Shown: positions 18,331 to 26,027, numbered from the stretch's first letter. The stretch: 32,991 nt of DNA from an uncultured Prevotellaceae bacterium (GCA_900318885.1 ONMN01000022.1:1-32991), one strand, 5' to 3'. Numbers and translations: made by a program. Notes: generated from the sequence alone by a model not told the origin.

Positions 18331-19086
18331 TTATTTAATATTAGAGTTTTTAGTCTTTATGATGTCAAACAGATAGCTCATCTTGATGACGATGGCCTGC
18401 TGATTCGACTTGCCGAAGTAGTCCTGCTTCGAATTGCCGTAGATATTGCCAAGGCCGAAATAGTAGCGTGCATCCAATAGGATATGGCCGATCTTCGGAA
18501 GCGAAAATTCAATACCTGCACCACCGACGATGCCGTAGTCGAACTTATTCTCAACAGGCATGCTTTCCTGGGCCGTCACCACCGACGAACGGGGCGTCAA
18601 GGTACCACGATACGGTTCGATATTGGTATTCGTCGACTCATCTATATAGATGCCTATCTGCGGACCAAGCTGGAAGAACGCCTGAACGCCCTTGCGCTCA
18701 CGCCCCCAACCCAAACGGGCCATCACGGGTATCTGGATGTAGTTGATGCGACGCTCATAATACAGCGGATTCTCCTTATTCTCGTCGTCGCGATAGTACA
18801 CAGGGTTGTTGTCTTTGTCCTCTATCGTCTCCTTCCAACCCATCTGCGCGTAGTTCACCTCAGCCACGATGGCACAGATGCTCTTGAAGTATTTCTCGCA
18901 GGTATATCGGAATGACACACCGCCCGTCATTCCGCCCAGCCAACCCTGTGGCACTTCGGGCTGGAACGACACCTGACTCATCATATATCCGCCGTTCACG
19001 CCGACAGCAAAGTCCGAGCGGTATTCACCCACCTGGGCTTTTGCCATCATCGGCACCAGCAACAGCAGTATCAGTAGTTTTCTCAT
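18331..19086 (-). CDS. PorT-family outer-membrane beta-barrel protein
   Basis: 251 residues from the ATG at 19086 (a GTG two codons earlier is less likely). The signal peptide MRKLLILLLLVPMMAKAQ is followed by alternating amphipathic strands characteristic of Bacteroidota PorT/OmpA-like barrels, for example GVNGGYMMSQVSF, GGVSFRYTCEKYF, AEVNYAQMGWKE, YIQIPVMARLGW and FFQLGPQIGIYI. The gene is co-transcribed with the LysM gene (6-base gap) and POT gene (2-base gap). The PorT name denotes the barrel family; a role in type IX secretion is not shown. Confidence 0.85.
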   Translation of the reverse strand: MRKLLILLLLVPMMAKAQVGEYRSDFAVGVNGGYMMSQVSFQPEVPQGWLGGMTGGVSFRYTCEKYFKSICAIVAEVNYAQMGWKETIEDKDNNPVYYRDDENKENPLYYERRINYIQIPVMARLGWGRERKGVQAFFQLGPQIGIYIDESTNTNIEPYRGTLTPRSSVVTAQESMPVENKFDYGIVGGAGIEFSLPKIGHILLDARYYFGLGNIYGNSKQDYFGKSNQQAIVIKMSYLFDIIKTKNSNIK

Positions 19087-19092
19087 TGTCAC

Positions 19093-20463
19093 TTAGAATT
19101 TGATGGTTTCCACGCGCTGTTCGGGCATGTAGTGCACAAACATCACCGTACGGTTCATCATGCCGCCATTGCCGATGCGTTCGAAATGCAGCGGAGTCTG
19201 CACGGGCGTATAGCCCACCATCCCTGACGAACCCATGAAGTGCTTGCCATACATGTGCATGCCCTTCACCATGAAGTACGTATGGTCGAAACCCGTCGCA
19301 GCATACTTTACGTGGTATTTCTGCATGTCCTGACGGAAGTTCGTGCGGTACTTCTGATTGAAACGTGCCGTGCGGGGCGACAACGGATCCATATAGTATG
19401 TCGTCGGCACACAGACGTCAAACTTATAGAAATTGTCCAGATGCTTGCTGGTGTACATCAGCCATTCCGTATATCCGAACATCGAAATCTTCAGTCCTGG
19501 GGTCGTCAGCATCAGTCCGTTCAGCTTGGCAAAGACCAGGTTCAGCTCCTGTGAACGGCTTGTGTTCAGCACCACCACGTTGGGCTGCGTCGTCGAAAAA
19601 CACTTCTTAAACATCGACTCGCTCGACTTCAGGTTTGTTATCGAATACACCATTCCCTCCTGCTCCAGCTTCCTGCGCAACGTCTGCGTAAACGCACCCT
19701 TCGTGCTCGTCGAGTCGTTGCAGTCGATAATAACCACATGCGAGTTCTTGTAACGCTCGTAGAAACGGAACACATACGACTCGTTCAGTGTATTGCCGTT
19801 TTGGAACACCTGATACAGGCAGTCGTTGTCGTACACCTCCGTCGAATTGATGCTAAACGGTATCAGCACCCTGATGTTGTTGTTCTTCGCAAAGTCCGCC
19901 AGCGGCTTCAGCTGCTTCGTATATAGCGGGCCGATAATCAGGTCGCGGTCGGCCACGTGTTTCTCCAACAGCGTCAGACGGATGTCCTTGTCCTCAGGCA
20001 CGTTCCACGCACGGATGTCCGTCGAAATGCCGCTTGCCTTCAGACTGTCCAGCGCCATCAGCACACCGCGGTAGTATTCCACCATGCGCTTGCCGTCGCC
20101 ATTGTCGTTGTGCAACGGCAACATCACACCGATGCGGATAGCCCTGTTCCTCATGTCCGTACCGACGCTAGGCTTTACCGGCGATTCTGCCGTCGGGTTC
20201 ACGATGTCCTTCGGCTCCTGACCTTTCTTAAATGGAATCTTGATCACGTCGCCCTTCTTCAGCTCATAGCCCGGCTGGTTCATCTCGGGGTTCGCGTCTA
20301 TCAGTTCCTGCACCGTCAGCCCATTGTCGCGGGCAATGCCGAAGATGGTTTCCTTCTTCTTCACCTCGTGCAAGTCCTTAAACACCTGCTGTGCCAGCGC
20401 TGTCTCAGCACCCAGTGCCACCAAAGCCGCCAGCAACCAATATCGTATGTTTCTTTTCATCAT
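19093..20463 (-). CDS. LysM domain protein with periplasmic-binding-protein-like domain
   Basis: 456 residues from ATGATG at 20463. A signal peptide ending in ETALAQ is followed by one LysM module (about 27-77; KKETIFGIARDNGLTVQELI, then ANPEMN, KKGDVIKIPF) that binds peptidoglycan glycan. After a short linker comes a type 1 periplasmic binding protein-like fold (about 105-456), starting IRIGVMLPLHND and YYRGVLMALDSL, resembling LivJ/LpoA-type receptors. No ABC permease is adjacent, so a cell-wall structural or regulatory role, as for LpoA-like proteins, is more plausible than transport. It is the first gene of a four-gene operon with its own promoter at 20492-20523. Confidence 0.88.
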   Translation of the reverse strand: MMKRNIRYWLLAALVALGAETALAQQVFKDLHEVKKKETIFGIARDNGLTVQELIDANPEMNQPGYELKKGDVIKIPFKKGQEPKDIVNPTAESPVKPSVGTDMRNRAIRIGVMLPLHNDNGDGKRMVEYYRGVLMALDSLKASGISTDIRAWNVPEDKDIRLTLLEKHVADRDLIIGPLYTKQLKPLADFAKNNNIRVLIPFSINSTEVYDNDCLYQVFQNGNTLNESYVFRFYERYKNSHVVIIDCNDSTSTKGAFTQTLRRKLEQEGMVYSITNLKSSESMFKKCFSTTQPNVVVLNTSRSQELNLVFAKLNGLMLTTPGLKISMFGYTEWLMYTSKHLDNFYKFDVCVPTTYYMDPLSPRTARFNQKYRTNFRQDMQKYHVKYAATGFDHTYFMVKGMHMYGKHFMGSSGMVGYTPVQTPLHFERIGNGGMMNRTVMFVHYMPEQRVETIKF

Positions 20464-20491
20464 CTTTTTATACTTTCGATATTTTCGCCTG

Positions 20492-20523
20492 CAAAGGTAC
20501 GAATAAGCGAGCAAAAAGCCAAA
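20492..20523 (-). promoter_or_regulatory. Promoter of the LysM-barrel-POT-nuclease operon
   Basis: Minus-strand TTTG (20523-20520), 20-base spacer, TACCTTTG (20499-20492). The box is formed at the gene-proximal edge of the 75-bp tandem duplication; the equivalent sites in the second and third copies read TAACTTTT and TACCTTTT, lacking the final G. Confidence 0.85.
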
Positions 20524-20657
20524 TTTATTTGAACTTTTTCGAGAGAGAGTATCTTCTCGCGGAGCGAAAAGTTACGAATAAGCGAGCAAAAAGCCAAATT
20601 TATTTGAACTTTTTCGAGAGAGAGTATCTTCTCGCGGAGCGAAAAGGTACGAATAAG
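20498..20657. repeat. 75-bp tandem direct duplication (2 full copies plus start of a third)
   Basis: The unit starting TACGAATAAGCGAGC at 20498 recurs at 20573 and, for about ten bases, at 20648, an exact 75-base period. The two full copies appear identical apart from the junction base (GG/GT before TAC). Each includes a TTTATTTGAACTTTTTCGAG segment, GAGAGAG, and TCTCGCGGAGCGAAAA. The rest of the 20464-20764 gap holds two promoters facing opposite ways and no gene. Confidence 0.9.
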
Positions 20658-20711
20658 TAAGAACAAAACAAAATATAAAGGACTAATAAATGCTAAAAGG
20701 TGAGGTGACGT

Positions 20712-20743
20712 TTTGGTCAGTTCACTTTTTTTGCGTACTTTTG
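20712..20743 (+). promoter_or_regulatory. Promoter of the small membrane protein / OmpH / helicase group
   Basis: TTTG (20712-20715), 20-base spacer, TACTTTTG (20736-20743); a full consensus match, about 22 bases before the ATG at 20765. Confidence 0.8.
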
Positions 20744-20764
20744 CAGTCGTTTAAAGAGAAAAGT

Positions 20765-20980
20765 ATGTTAAAGACCCTGCTCATCAGTATTCTTATCATT
20801 GCCGCAGGCATGGTGCTGCTGCTTGTAAAGGTATTGCTGAGGAAGAATGGCAAGTTCTCGTCACAGCATATCCACGACAGCAAGGCGATGAAGGAACGGG
20901 GCATCCACTGCGTGATGGATCAGGACCGCGAAATGCGCCGCCGCTCACGTTTCGCCGTAGATGAGAAACGGTCGGAATAA
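20765..20980 (+). CDS. Small conserved-looking single-span membrane protein
   Basis: 71 residues from the ATG at 20765; the upstream in-frame ATG at 20690 precedes the promoter. One hydrophobic segment (LKTLLISILIIAAGMVLLLV, residues 2-21) is followed by a basic, cysteine-containing cytoplasmic tail (KNGKFSSQHIHDSKAMKERG, then IHCVMDQDREMRRR). Similar short proteins with GGKFP..HI..NKAL..RGI tails are remembered from Bacteroides, but no function is known. Its strong promoter and following OmpH-like gene (66-base gap) suggest co-expression. Confidence 0.7.
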   Translation: MLKTLLISILIIAAGMVLLLVKVLLRKNGKFSSQHIHDSKAMKERGIHCVMDQDREMRRRSRFAVDEKRSE

Positions 20981-21024
20981 CGGATTTACGGAATTACGGA
21001 ATATCGAAATAACGAAATAACGAA
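20973..21024 (+). repeat. ATAACGGA/ATAACGAA repeat behind the small membrane protein
   Basis: Six or so irregular units (AATAACGGA, TTTACGGA, ATTACGGA, ATATCGAA, ATAACGAA, ATAACGAA) begin within the last two codons and include the stop TAA of the preceding gene. Same family as 4456-4475 and 14195-14230. Confidence 0.6.
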
Positions 21025-21046
21025 AAATAATAAAAAACAAAAAGAA

Positions 21047-21664
21047 ATGAACAAGTACATGATGATGGCCGCAGGTGCCGTACTGGCGCTGGCCTCTTGC
21101 AACAATGCAAGCCCCAAGATGGACGAACAACCCGCAGCAGCAGAACCCGCTTCCGCTGGTGGTCTGAAGATTGCCTACGTTGAGGTTGACTCGCTGATGA
21201 CGCAGTATGAATTCTGCAAGGAGTTTACACTGACGCTGCAGAAGAAGGGCAACAACGCCCGCAACACGCTGAACCAGAAGGGCCAGCAGTTGCAGAACGC
21301 AGCAGCAAACTTCCAGCAGAAACTGCAGAACAACGGATTCACCAGTCGTGAGCAGGCCGAGAGCCAGCAGGCTGCCATCCAGCGTCAGCAGCAGAGTTTG
21401 CAGGAGTTGCAGGCCCGTCTGGAGAACGAGCTGGCCACCGAGACTCAGAAATACAACGAGGCTCTGCGCGACTCGCTGATGCATTTCCTGGACGCCTATA
21501 ACAAGGACAAGAAGTACGACCTCATCCTGACCAAGCAGGGCGACAACATCCTGTATGCTGCCAAGCGTTTCGACATCACCAACGACGTCATCAACGGTCT
21601 GAACAAGCGCTACAAGAAGACTCCTGCCAAGAAGGACGACGAAAAGAAAGAGGAGAAGAAATAA
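21047..21664 (+). CDS. OmpH/Skp-family lipoprotein
   Basis: 205 residues. Lipobox ALASC places the lipidated Cys at residue 18. After an Ala/Pro-rich linker comes KIAYVEVDSLMTQYEFCKEF, the conserved first strand and helix of OmpH/Skp chaperones, then a long Gln-rich coiled coil (about 60-145) and the C-terminal return strand YDLILTKQGDNILYA, ending in a Lys/Glu-rich tail. Skp-like proteins hold unfolded outer-membrane proteins in the periplasm; lipidation would tether this one to a membrane. It sits between the small membrane protein and the helicase. Confidence 0.88.
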   Translation: MNKYMMMAAGAVLALASCNNASPKMDEQPAAAEPASAGGLKIAYVEVDSLMTQYEFCKEFTLTLQKKGNNARNTLNQKGQQLQNAAANFQQKLQNNGFTSREQAESQQAAIQRQQQSLQELQARLENELATETQKYNEALRDSLMHFLDAYNKDKKYDLILTKQGDNILYAAKRFDITNDVINGLNKRYKKTPAKKDDEKKEEKK

Positions 21665-21704
21665 AGAAGTCTGAGGTCAGAAGTAAGACGTAAGAGGTGA
21701 GAGG

Positions 21705-23123
21705 ATGGATATACAGAAGATTCTGACAAAGCTCCGCATCACTGAACTCAACGAGATGCAACAACACGCCGCCGAAGCCATACTGGGCTCCGACGGTGAT
21801 GTTGTTTTACTCTCACCCACAGGTACAGGCAAAACGCTGGCCTATCTCCTACCCCTCGTGCAATTGATTGAAGCTAATGGTCAATGGTCAATGGTCAATG
21901 GTCAATGGCCTTCTGCGCTCGTGATTACACCAGGTAGAGAACTGGCTCTGCAGTCGGACAACGTGCTAAAAAGCATGGGTTGCGGCCTGCGCTCGATGGC
22001 CTGCTACGGCGGTCGCCCAACAATGGACGAACATCGCGTATTAAAAGAGGTACGCCCGCATATCATTTTTGGTACTCCTGGCCGACTGAACGACCATCTG
22101 GACAAGGAGAACATCCAGCGCTACGGCATCCGTTGGCTCGTCATCGACGAGTTTGACAAGTGTCTCGAAATGGGATTTCACGCAGAGATGCAAAAACTCA
22201 TCAAGAGCCTGCCAGGCTTGGAGCGTCGCATCCTGCTTTCGGCCACCAATGCCGAGCAGATTCCGCAGTTTGTCAACATGGCCAAGAAGGGCACGCTGAT
22301 TGACTTCCTGCCTGAAGAGGAACAAACCTCCGAACGCGTAACGCTCTATGAGGTTCGCAGTCCGCAGAAGGATAAATTGGAAACGCTCAAGCAGTTGTTG
22401 CTGGGTTTTGGCGACGAGAGCAGCATTGTGTTCCTCAACTATCGCAATGCGGTGGAACGCGTAAGCGACTATCTCAAGGAACAGGGTTTCACCATCAGCT
22501 GTTTTCATGGTGGACTCGACCAGCGCCAGCGCGAAGACCAGCTCTACCGTTTCTCGAACGGCTCGGCTAACATCCTCGTAGCCACCGACTTAGCCTCACG
22601 CGGACTGGACATCCCCGATATTCAGAACATCATCCACTACCACCTGCCTGAAAGCGAAGACGGCTATATCCACCGTGTGGGTCGTACGGCCCGTTGGGAT
22701 GCCTCAGGGCGCACGTTCTTCATCCTGAACAGCGAGGAAAGCATTCCCGAGTTTATCATTGACCATTCACCATTGAACATTGAACATTACGAGCCCACCC
22801 AGAAAATGGTCAATGGTCAATGTTCAATGGTCAATGGTCAATGTTCAATGGTCAATGGTCAATGTTCAATGGTCAATGTCCCTGCCCCCAAGATGTCCAC
22901 CCTCTACATAGGCAAGGGCAAGAAGGACAAGATTTCCAAGGGTGATATTGTTGGATTCCTCTGTAAGAAAGGTGGATTGACATCTGACGAGATAGGACGC
23001 ATCGATGTGAAAGACCGCTACACCTATGCTGCCGTCAAGCGCGAAAAGCTGCAACAGGTGCTTCATAAGACACAAGGCGAAAAGATCAAGGGGGTCAAGA
23101 CCATTGTAGAACCCGTCAAGTAA
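21705..23123 (+). CDS. DbpA-type DEAD-box RNA helicase with repeat-derived linkers
   Basis: 472 residues. Motifs: SPTGTGKT (37-44), TPGRELALQ, GTPGR, DEFD (148-151, replacing DEAD), SAT (179-181), ATDLASRGLDI, and HRVGRTAR from His323. The C-terminal 75 residues (MSTLYIGKGKKDKISKGDI onward) are a DbpA-like RNA-binding domain that targets such helicases to 23S rRNA, so a ribosome-assembly role is likely. Two linkers are unusual. Residues 58-68 (NGQWSMVNGQW) and 368-393 (MVNGQCS repeated three times) are translated from AATGGTC/AATGTTC heptamer arrays, and 352-363 derives from the same heptamer in the opposite orientation. All arrays keep the frame open. The start is preceded by GAGAGG. Confidence 0.92.
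   Translation: MDIQKILTKLRITELNEMQQHAAEAILGSDGDVVLLSPTGTGKTLAYLLPLVQLIEANGQWSMVNGQWPSALVITPGRELALQSDNVLKSMGCGLRSMACYGGRPTMDEHRVLKEVRPHIIFGTPGRLNDHLDKENIQRYGIRWLVIDEFDKCLEMGFHAEMQKLIKSLPGLERRILLSATNAEQIPQFVNMAKKGTLIDFLPEEEQTSERVTLYEVRSPQKDKLETLKQLLLGFGDESSIVFLNYRNAVERVSDYLKEQGFTISCFHGGLDQRQREDQLYRFSNGSANILVATDLASRGLDIPDIQNIIHYHLPESEDGYIHRVGRTARWDASGRTFFILNSEESIPEFIIDHSPLNIEHYEPTQKMVNGQCSMVNGQCSMVNGQCSMVNVPAPKMSTLYIGKGKKDKISKGDIVGFLCKKGGLTSDEIGRIDVKDRYTYAAVKREKLQQVLHKTQGEKIKGVKTIVEPVK
21876..21908 (+). repeat. Heptamer array (AATGGTC)4 within the helicase gene
   Basis: Four exact AATGGTC units plus AATGG. Translated as NGQWSMVNGQW. It falls in the loop between helicase motif I and motif Ia. 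Confidence 0.9.
22758..22788 (-). repeat. Heptamer array, reverse orientation, within the helicase gene
   Basis: ATTGACC, ATTCACC, ATTGAAC, ATTGAAC and ATT, i.e. the reverse complement of the AATGGTC/AATGTTC unit. Only 16 bases separate it from the forward array at 22805, so the mRNA could fold into a long hairpin here. Confidence 0.85.
22805..22881 (+). repeat. Heptamer array, 11 units with 21-bp higher-order period, within the helicase gene
   Basis: Units in order (G = AATGGTC, T = AATGTTC): G G T G G T G G T G, then a diverged AATGTCC. The GGT triplet gives a 21-base period and the seven-residue protein repeat MVNGQCS. It lies in the linker between the helicase core and the RNA-binding domain. 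Confidence 0.92.
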
Positions 23124-23134
23124 CCCAATGGCCT

Positions 23135-23578
23135 ATGGCATTCAGCATAAATAAAGAAGCTATTGGGGAGATCATCCGGTTCAGCGTGGTAGGCGTGCTC
23201 GTCACAGCAATACACTATGTGGTATACTGGTTGCTGCAGCTAGTGGTAAACGTAAACATAGCGTGGACTGCAGGCTATATTGCAGGATTTGTGGTGAACT
23301 ATTATCTCTCGGCCCACTATATCTTCCGTGAGAAGACGTCAGTGGAAAACGGTGCGGGATTCGGTGGAGCCCACCTGGTGAACTACTTTCTGCAGATGGT
23401 GTTGCTCAATTTCTTCATCTGGTTAGGCTTCAGTGCGGAGATGGCCCCCATTGGGGTGTATGCAGTGTCGATACCGGTGAACTTCCTGTTGGTGCGTTTC
23501 GTATTCAAGCATTTCAAAAGGAAAGGGGCAAAAGAACTTGAAGAAGACAAAAGTGCAGAAAATGCCACGCAGAGTTGA
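23135..23578 (+). CDS. GtrA-family membrane protein
   Basis: 147 residues with four hydrophobic segments: FSVVGVLVTAIHYVVYWLL, TAGYIAGFVVNYYLSAHYIF, LVNYFLQMVLLNFFIWLGF, and GVYAVSIPVNFLLVRFVF. The pattern IRFSVVGxxxTxxHYxxYWLL and NYYLSxxYIF is that of GtrA/DPMS proteins, which assist transfer of lipid-linked sugars to cell-surface polysaccharides. The tail is charged and hydrophilic. The start is 11 bases after the helicase stop; an overlapping ATG at 23128 is out of frame. Confidence 0.9.
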   Translation: MAFSINKEAIGEIIRFSVVGVLVTAIHYVVYWLLQLVVNVNIAWTAGYIAGFVVNYYLSAHYIFREKTSVENGAGFGGAHLVNYFLQMVLLNFFIWLGFSAEMAPIGVYAVSIPVNFLLVRFVFKHFKRKGAKELEEDKSAENATQS

Positions 23579-23625
23579 CAAAACGCAAAAGAAAACGGGC
23601 TTTTAGTTTAATTTATGCTTAAATA

Positions 23626-23657
23626 TTTGCCCAATTCAAATAAAAAGTGTAACTTCG
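23626..23657 (+). promoter_or_regulatory. Promoter of serC
   Basis: TTTG (23626-23629), 20-base spacer, TAACTTCG (23650-23657), one base off the TAnnTTTG consensus. The leader to the serC ATG is about 47 bases. Confidence 0.65.
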
Positions 23658-23710
23658 CGCCACATTTTAGAATCAAACGTAACAAATACATAACAAAAAA
23701 CTGTTAAACA

Positions 23711-24778
23711 ATGAAGAAGTACAACTTTAACGCCGGTCCCTCGATGCTCCCACGTGAGGTTATCGAAGCTACCGCAAAACAGTGTCTTGATTTCAATGGC
23801 TCAGGTCTCTCTCTGATGGAGATCAGCCACCGTGCAAAGGATTTCCAGCCCGTCGTCGACGAGGCTGTAGCTCTGGTAAAGGAGCTCCTCGACATTCCTG
23901 AGGGCTACTCAGTCATCTTCCTCGGTGGTGGTGCAAGCCTCGAGTTCTGCATGATTCCCTACAACTTCCTGATTAAGAAGGCTGCCTACCTGAACACAGG
24001 TGTTTGGGCAAAGAAGGCCATGAAGGAAGCCAAGCTTTTCGGTGAGGTCGTTGAGGTGGCTTCTTCAGCTGACGCCAACTATACCTTCATCCCCAAGGAC
24101 TGGAGTGTTCCTGCTGATGCCGACTATCTGCACATCACAACCAACAACACTATCTATGGTACTGAGATTCGCAAGGACCTCGACGTGAATGTTCCCCTGA
24201 TTGCCGATATGTCGTCAGACATCTTCAGCCGTCCTATCGACGTGAAGAAGTACGACGCCATCTACGCAGGTGCTCAGAAGAACCTCGCTATGGCTGGTGT
24301 AACCATCATCATCCTGAAGGACGAGAAGTTGGGCAAGGCTCCTCGCGAGATTCCTACCATGCTCGACTATCGCACACACGTTGATAAGGGCTCTATGTTC
24401 AATACTCCTCCTGTAGTACCCATCTACTCTGCTCTTGAGACACTCCGCTGGATCAAGCGCAACGGTGGTGTCGAGGCTATGGACAAGCTGGCTAAGCAGC
24501 GTGCAGAGATCGTCTATGGTGAGATTGACCGCAACAAGATGTTCAAGGGTACTGCTAACGTAGAGGATCGTTCGCTGATGAACCTCTGCTTCGTAATGGC
24601 CGACGAGTACAAGGAGCTGGAGAAAGACTTCCTCGACTTCGCAGTCAGCAAGGGTATGGTTGGTGTGAAGGGTCACCGCAGTGTTGGTGGTTTCCGCGCT
24701 TCTTGCTACAACGCCCAGACCATCGAAGGCTGCAACGCACTTGTTGCTTGCATGAAGGAATTCGAGAGTAATCATTGA
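23711..24778 (+). CDS. serC: Phosphoserine aminotransferase
   Basis: 355 residues. A PLP enzyme converting 3-phosphohydroxypyruvate and glutamate to phosphoserine and 2-oxoglutarate (also acting in some vitamin B6 routes). The N-terminus [13 protein letters not shown] is diagnostic; the PLP lysine is Lys190 in [11 protein letters not shown]; other conserved parts are [19 protein letters not shown] and [15 protein letters not shown]. The stop TGA lies inside the first ATTGACC unit of the flanking repeat, so the last residue or two (NH) may be repeat-derived. serA lies downstream beyond the inserted cassette. Confidence 0.96.
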   Translation: MKKYNFNAGPSMLPREVIEATAKQCLDFNGSGLSLMEISHRAKDFQPVVDEAVALVKELLDIPEGYSVIFLGGGASLEFCMIPYNFLIKKAAYLNTGVWAKKAMKEAKLFGEVVEVASSADANYTFIPKDWSVPADADYLHITTNNTIYGTEIRKDLDVNVPLIADMSSDIFSRPIDVKKYDAIYAGAQKNLAMAGVTIIILKDEKLGKAPREIPTMLDYRTHVDKGSMFNTPPVVPIYSALETLRWIKRNGGVEAMDKLAKQRAEIVYGEIDRNKMFKGTANVEDRSLMNLCFVMADEYKELEKDFLDFAVSKGMVGVKGHRSVGGFRASCYNAQTIEGCNALVACMKEFESNH

Positions 24779-24804
24779 CCATTGACCATTGAACATTGAC
24801 CATT
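24774..24804 (-). repeat. Left inverted heptamer arm of the serC-serA cassette
   Basis: ATTGACC, ATTGACC, ATTGAAC, ATTGACC, ATT. It runs from the serC stop codon to the base before the ATG of the broken four-helix-bundle gene, and is nearly the exact reverse complement of 25056-25087. Confidence 0.9.
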
Positions 24805-25057
24805 ATGAAGGCGGATAATCAGGTATTGATTGACAGTAAGGCTTTCGAGTGTCAATGCTCAAAGTCGAATGGATTTTATTAACAAATTAAATATTGCTTT
24901 AAAGGAAGCAAACGAAACTGAATATTGGCTGGAGTTGTCGCATGAATCGAACGTAATAGATGACAAGCAATTCGAATCTATTTATAACGATTGTGGAAAA
25001 CTTGTAGCAACTCTGACCAAAATCATCAAAACGACTAAAGATGTCGCAGAGAAATAA
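24805..25057 (+). pseudogene. Broken four-helix-bundle (23S rRNA intervening-sequence-type) gene
   Basis: The ATG at 24805 opens a frame starting MKADNQVLIDSKAF, which matches the usual N-terminus of Bacteroidota four-helix-bundle proteins of the TIGR02436 type, but it stops at 24882. From about 24848 a different frame continues as SVNAQSRMDFINKLNIALKE, then ANETEYWLELSHES and a C-terminal helix ending DVAEK at 25057, matching the second half of the same family. About 40 central residues appear deleted with a frameshift at the join, judged against the remembered family length of ~115-120. The gene is bounded exactly by inverted heptamer arms. A 75-residue product from a TTG start at 24830 is conceivable but unlikely to fold normally. 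Confidence 0.8.
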
Positions 25058-25087
25058 TGGTCAATGGTCAATGTTCAATGTTCAATG
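25056..25087 (+). repeat. Right inverted heptamer arm of the serC-serA cassette
   Basis: AATGGTC, AATGGTC, AATGTTC, AATGTTC, AATG. It starts inside the TAA of the pseudogene and ends 6 bases before the serA ATG, so it occupies the serA ribosome-binding region. Confidence 0.9.
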
Positions 25088-25093
25088 AATAAA

Positions 25094-26011
25094 ATGAAAG
25101 TATTAGTTGCAACAGAGAAGCCATTCGCAGCAGCTGCTGTCAATGGTATCAAGGCAGAGATTGAGGCAGCAGGCAATGAGCTGGTGCTGCTCGAGAAATA
25201 TACTGAGAAGTCTCAGTTCCTGGATGCAGTGAAGGATGCCGACGCGCTCATTATCCGTTCGGATAAGGTCGACGCTGAGGTGCTGGATGCTGCTAAGCAG
25301 TTGAAGATTGTGGTTCGCGCAGGTGCTGGTTACGACAACATCGACCTCGCCGCTGCTACTGCTCACAACGTAGTCGCCGAGAACACTCCTGGTCAGAACT
25401 CCAACGCCGTAGCCGAGTTGGTATTCGGTCTGTTGGTGATGGCCGTTCGTGGTTTCTACAACGGCAAGAGCGGTTCTGAGTTGCTCGGCAAGAAGCTGGG
25501 TATCCTCGCTTTTGGTAACGTAGGCCGTAACGTGGCTCGCATCGCCAAGGGCTTTGGTATGGACGTTTATGCTTACGATGCTTTCTGCCCTGCAGAGGTC
25601 ATCGAGAAGGCAGGTGTTCACGCCGTTGCCAATCAGGACGCCCTGTTCGAGACCTGCGACGTTGTGTCACTCCACATCCCTGCTACTCCTGAGACCAAGC
25701 AGAGCATCAATGCTGCTTTGGTTGGCAAGCTGAAGAAGGGTGGCGTGCTGGTGAACACAGCCCGTAAGGAAGTCATCAACGAGCCTGAGCTCATCAAGCT
25801 GATGCAGGAGCGTGAGGACCTGAAGTTCGTTACCGACATCATGCCCGACGCTAACGACGAGTTCGCTAAGTTCGAAGGTCGCTATTTCTCTACTCCTAAG
25901 AAGATGGGTGCTCAGACAGCCGAGGCCAACATCAACGCTGGTATCGCTGCTGCCAAGCAGATCAACGCCTTCTTCAAGGATGGTGACACCAAGTTCCAGG
26001 TGAACAAGTAA
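25094..26011 (+). CDS. serA: D-3-phosphoglycerate dehydrogenase, short form
   Basis: 305 residues from the ATG at 25094, chosen because MKVLVATEKPFA is the usual Bacteroidota N-terminus; ATGs at 25064-25087 lie in the repeat arm. It oxidises 3-phosphoglycerate to 3-phosphohydroxypyruvate, feeding SerC. Visible are VVRAGAGYDNID, NAVAELVFGLL, the NAD-binding LGILAFGNVGRNVARIAKGF, and VNTARKEVINEPELI. No C-terminal ACT domain is present, so serine feedback of the E. coli kind is not expected. The start has no good Shine-Dalgarno sequence; expression may depend on read-through from serC across the cassette. A strong terminator follows. Confidence 0.95.
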   Translation: MKVLVATEKPFAAAAVNGIKAEIEAAGNELVLLEKYTEKSQFLDAVKDADALIIRSDKVDAEVLDAAKQLKIVVRAGAGYDNIDLAAATAHNVVAENTPGQNSNAVAELVFGLLVMAVRGFYNGKSGSELLGKKLGILAFGNVGRNVARIAKGFGMDVYAYDAFCPAEVIEKAGVHAVANQDALFETCDVVSLHIPATPETKQSINAALVGKLKKGGVLVNTARKEVINEPELIKLMQEREDLKFVTDIMPDANDEFAKFEGRYFSTPKKMGAQTAEANINAGIAAAKQINAFFKDGDTKFQVNK

Positions 26012-26027
26012 TAGCATAACACAAAAT

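Noticed and set aside
22805-22881. Tandem 21-bp repeats as a possible CRISPR array
   Set aside because: Units are contiguous with no unique spacers, the period is 7/21 bases, and they are translated in frame within a helicase.
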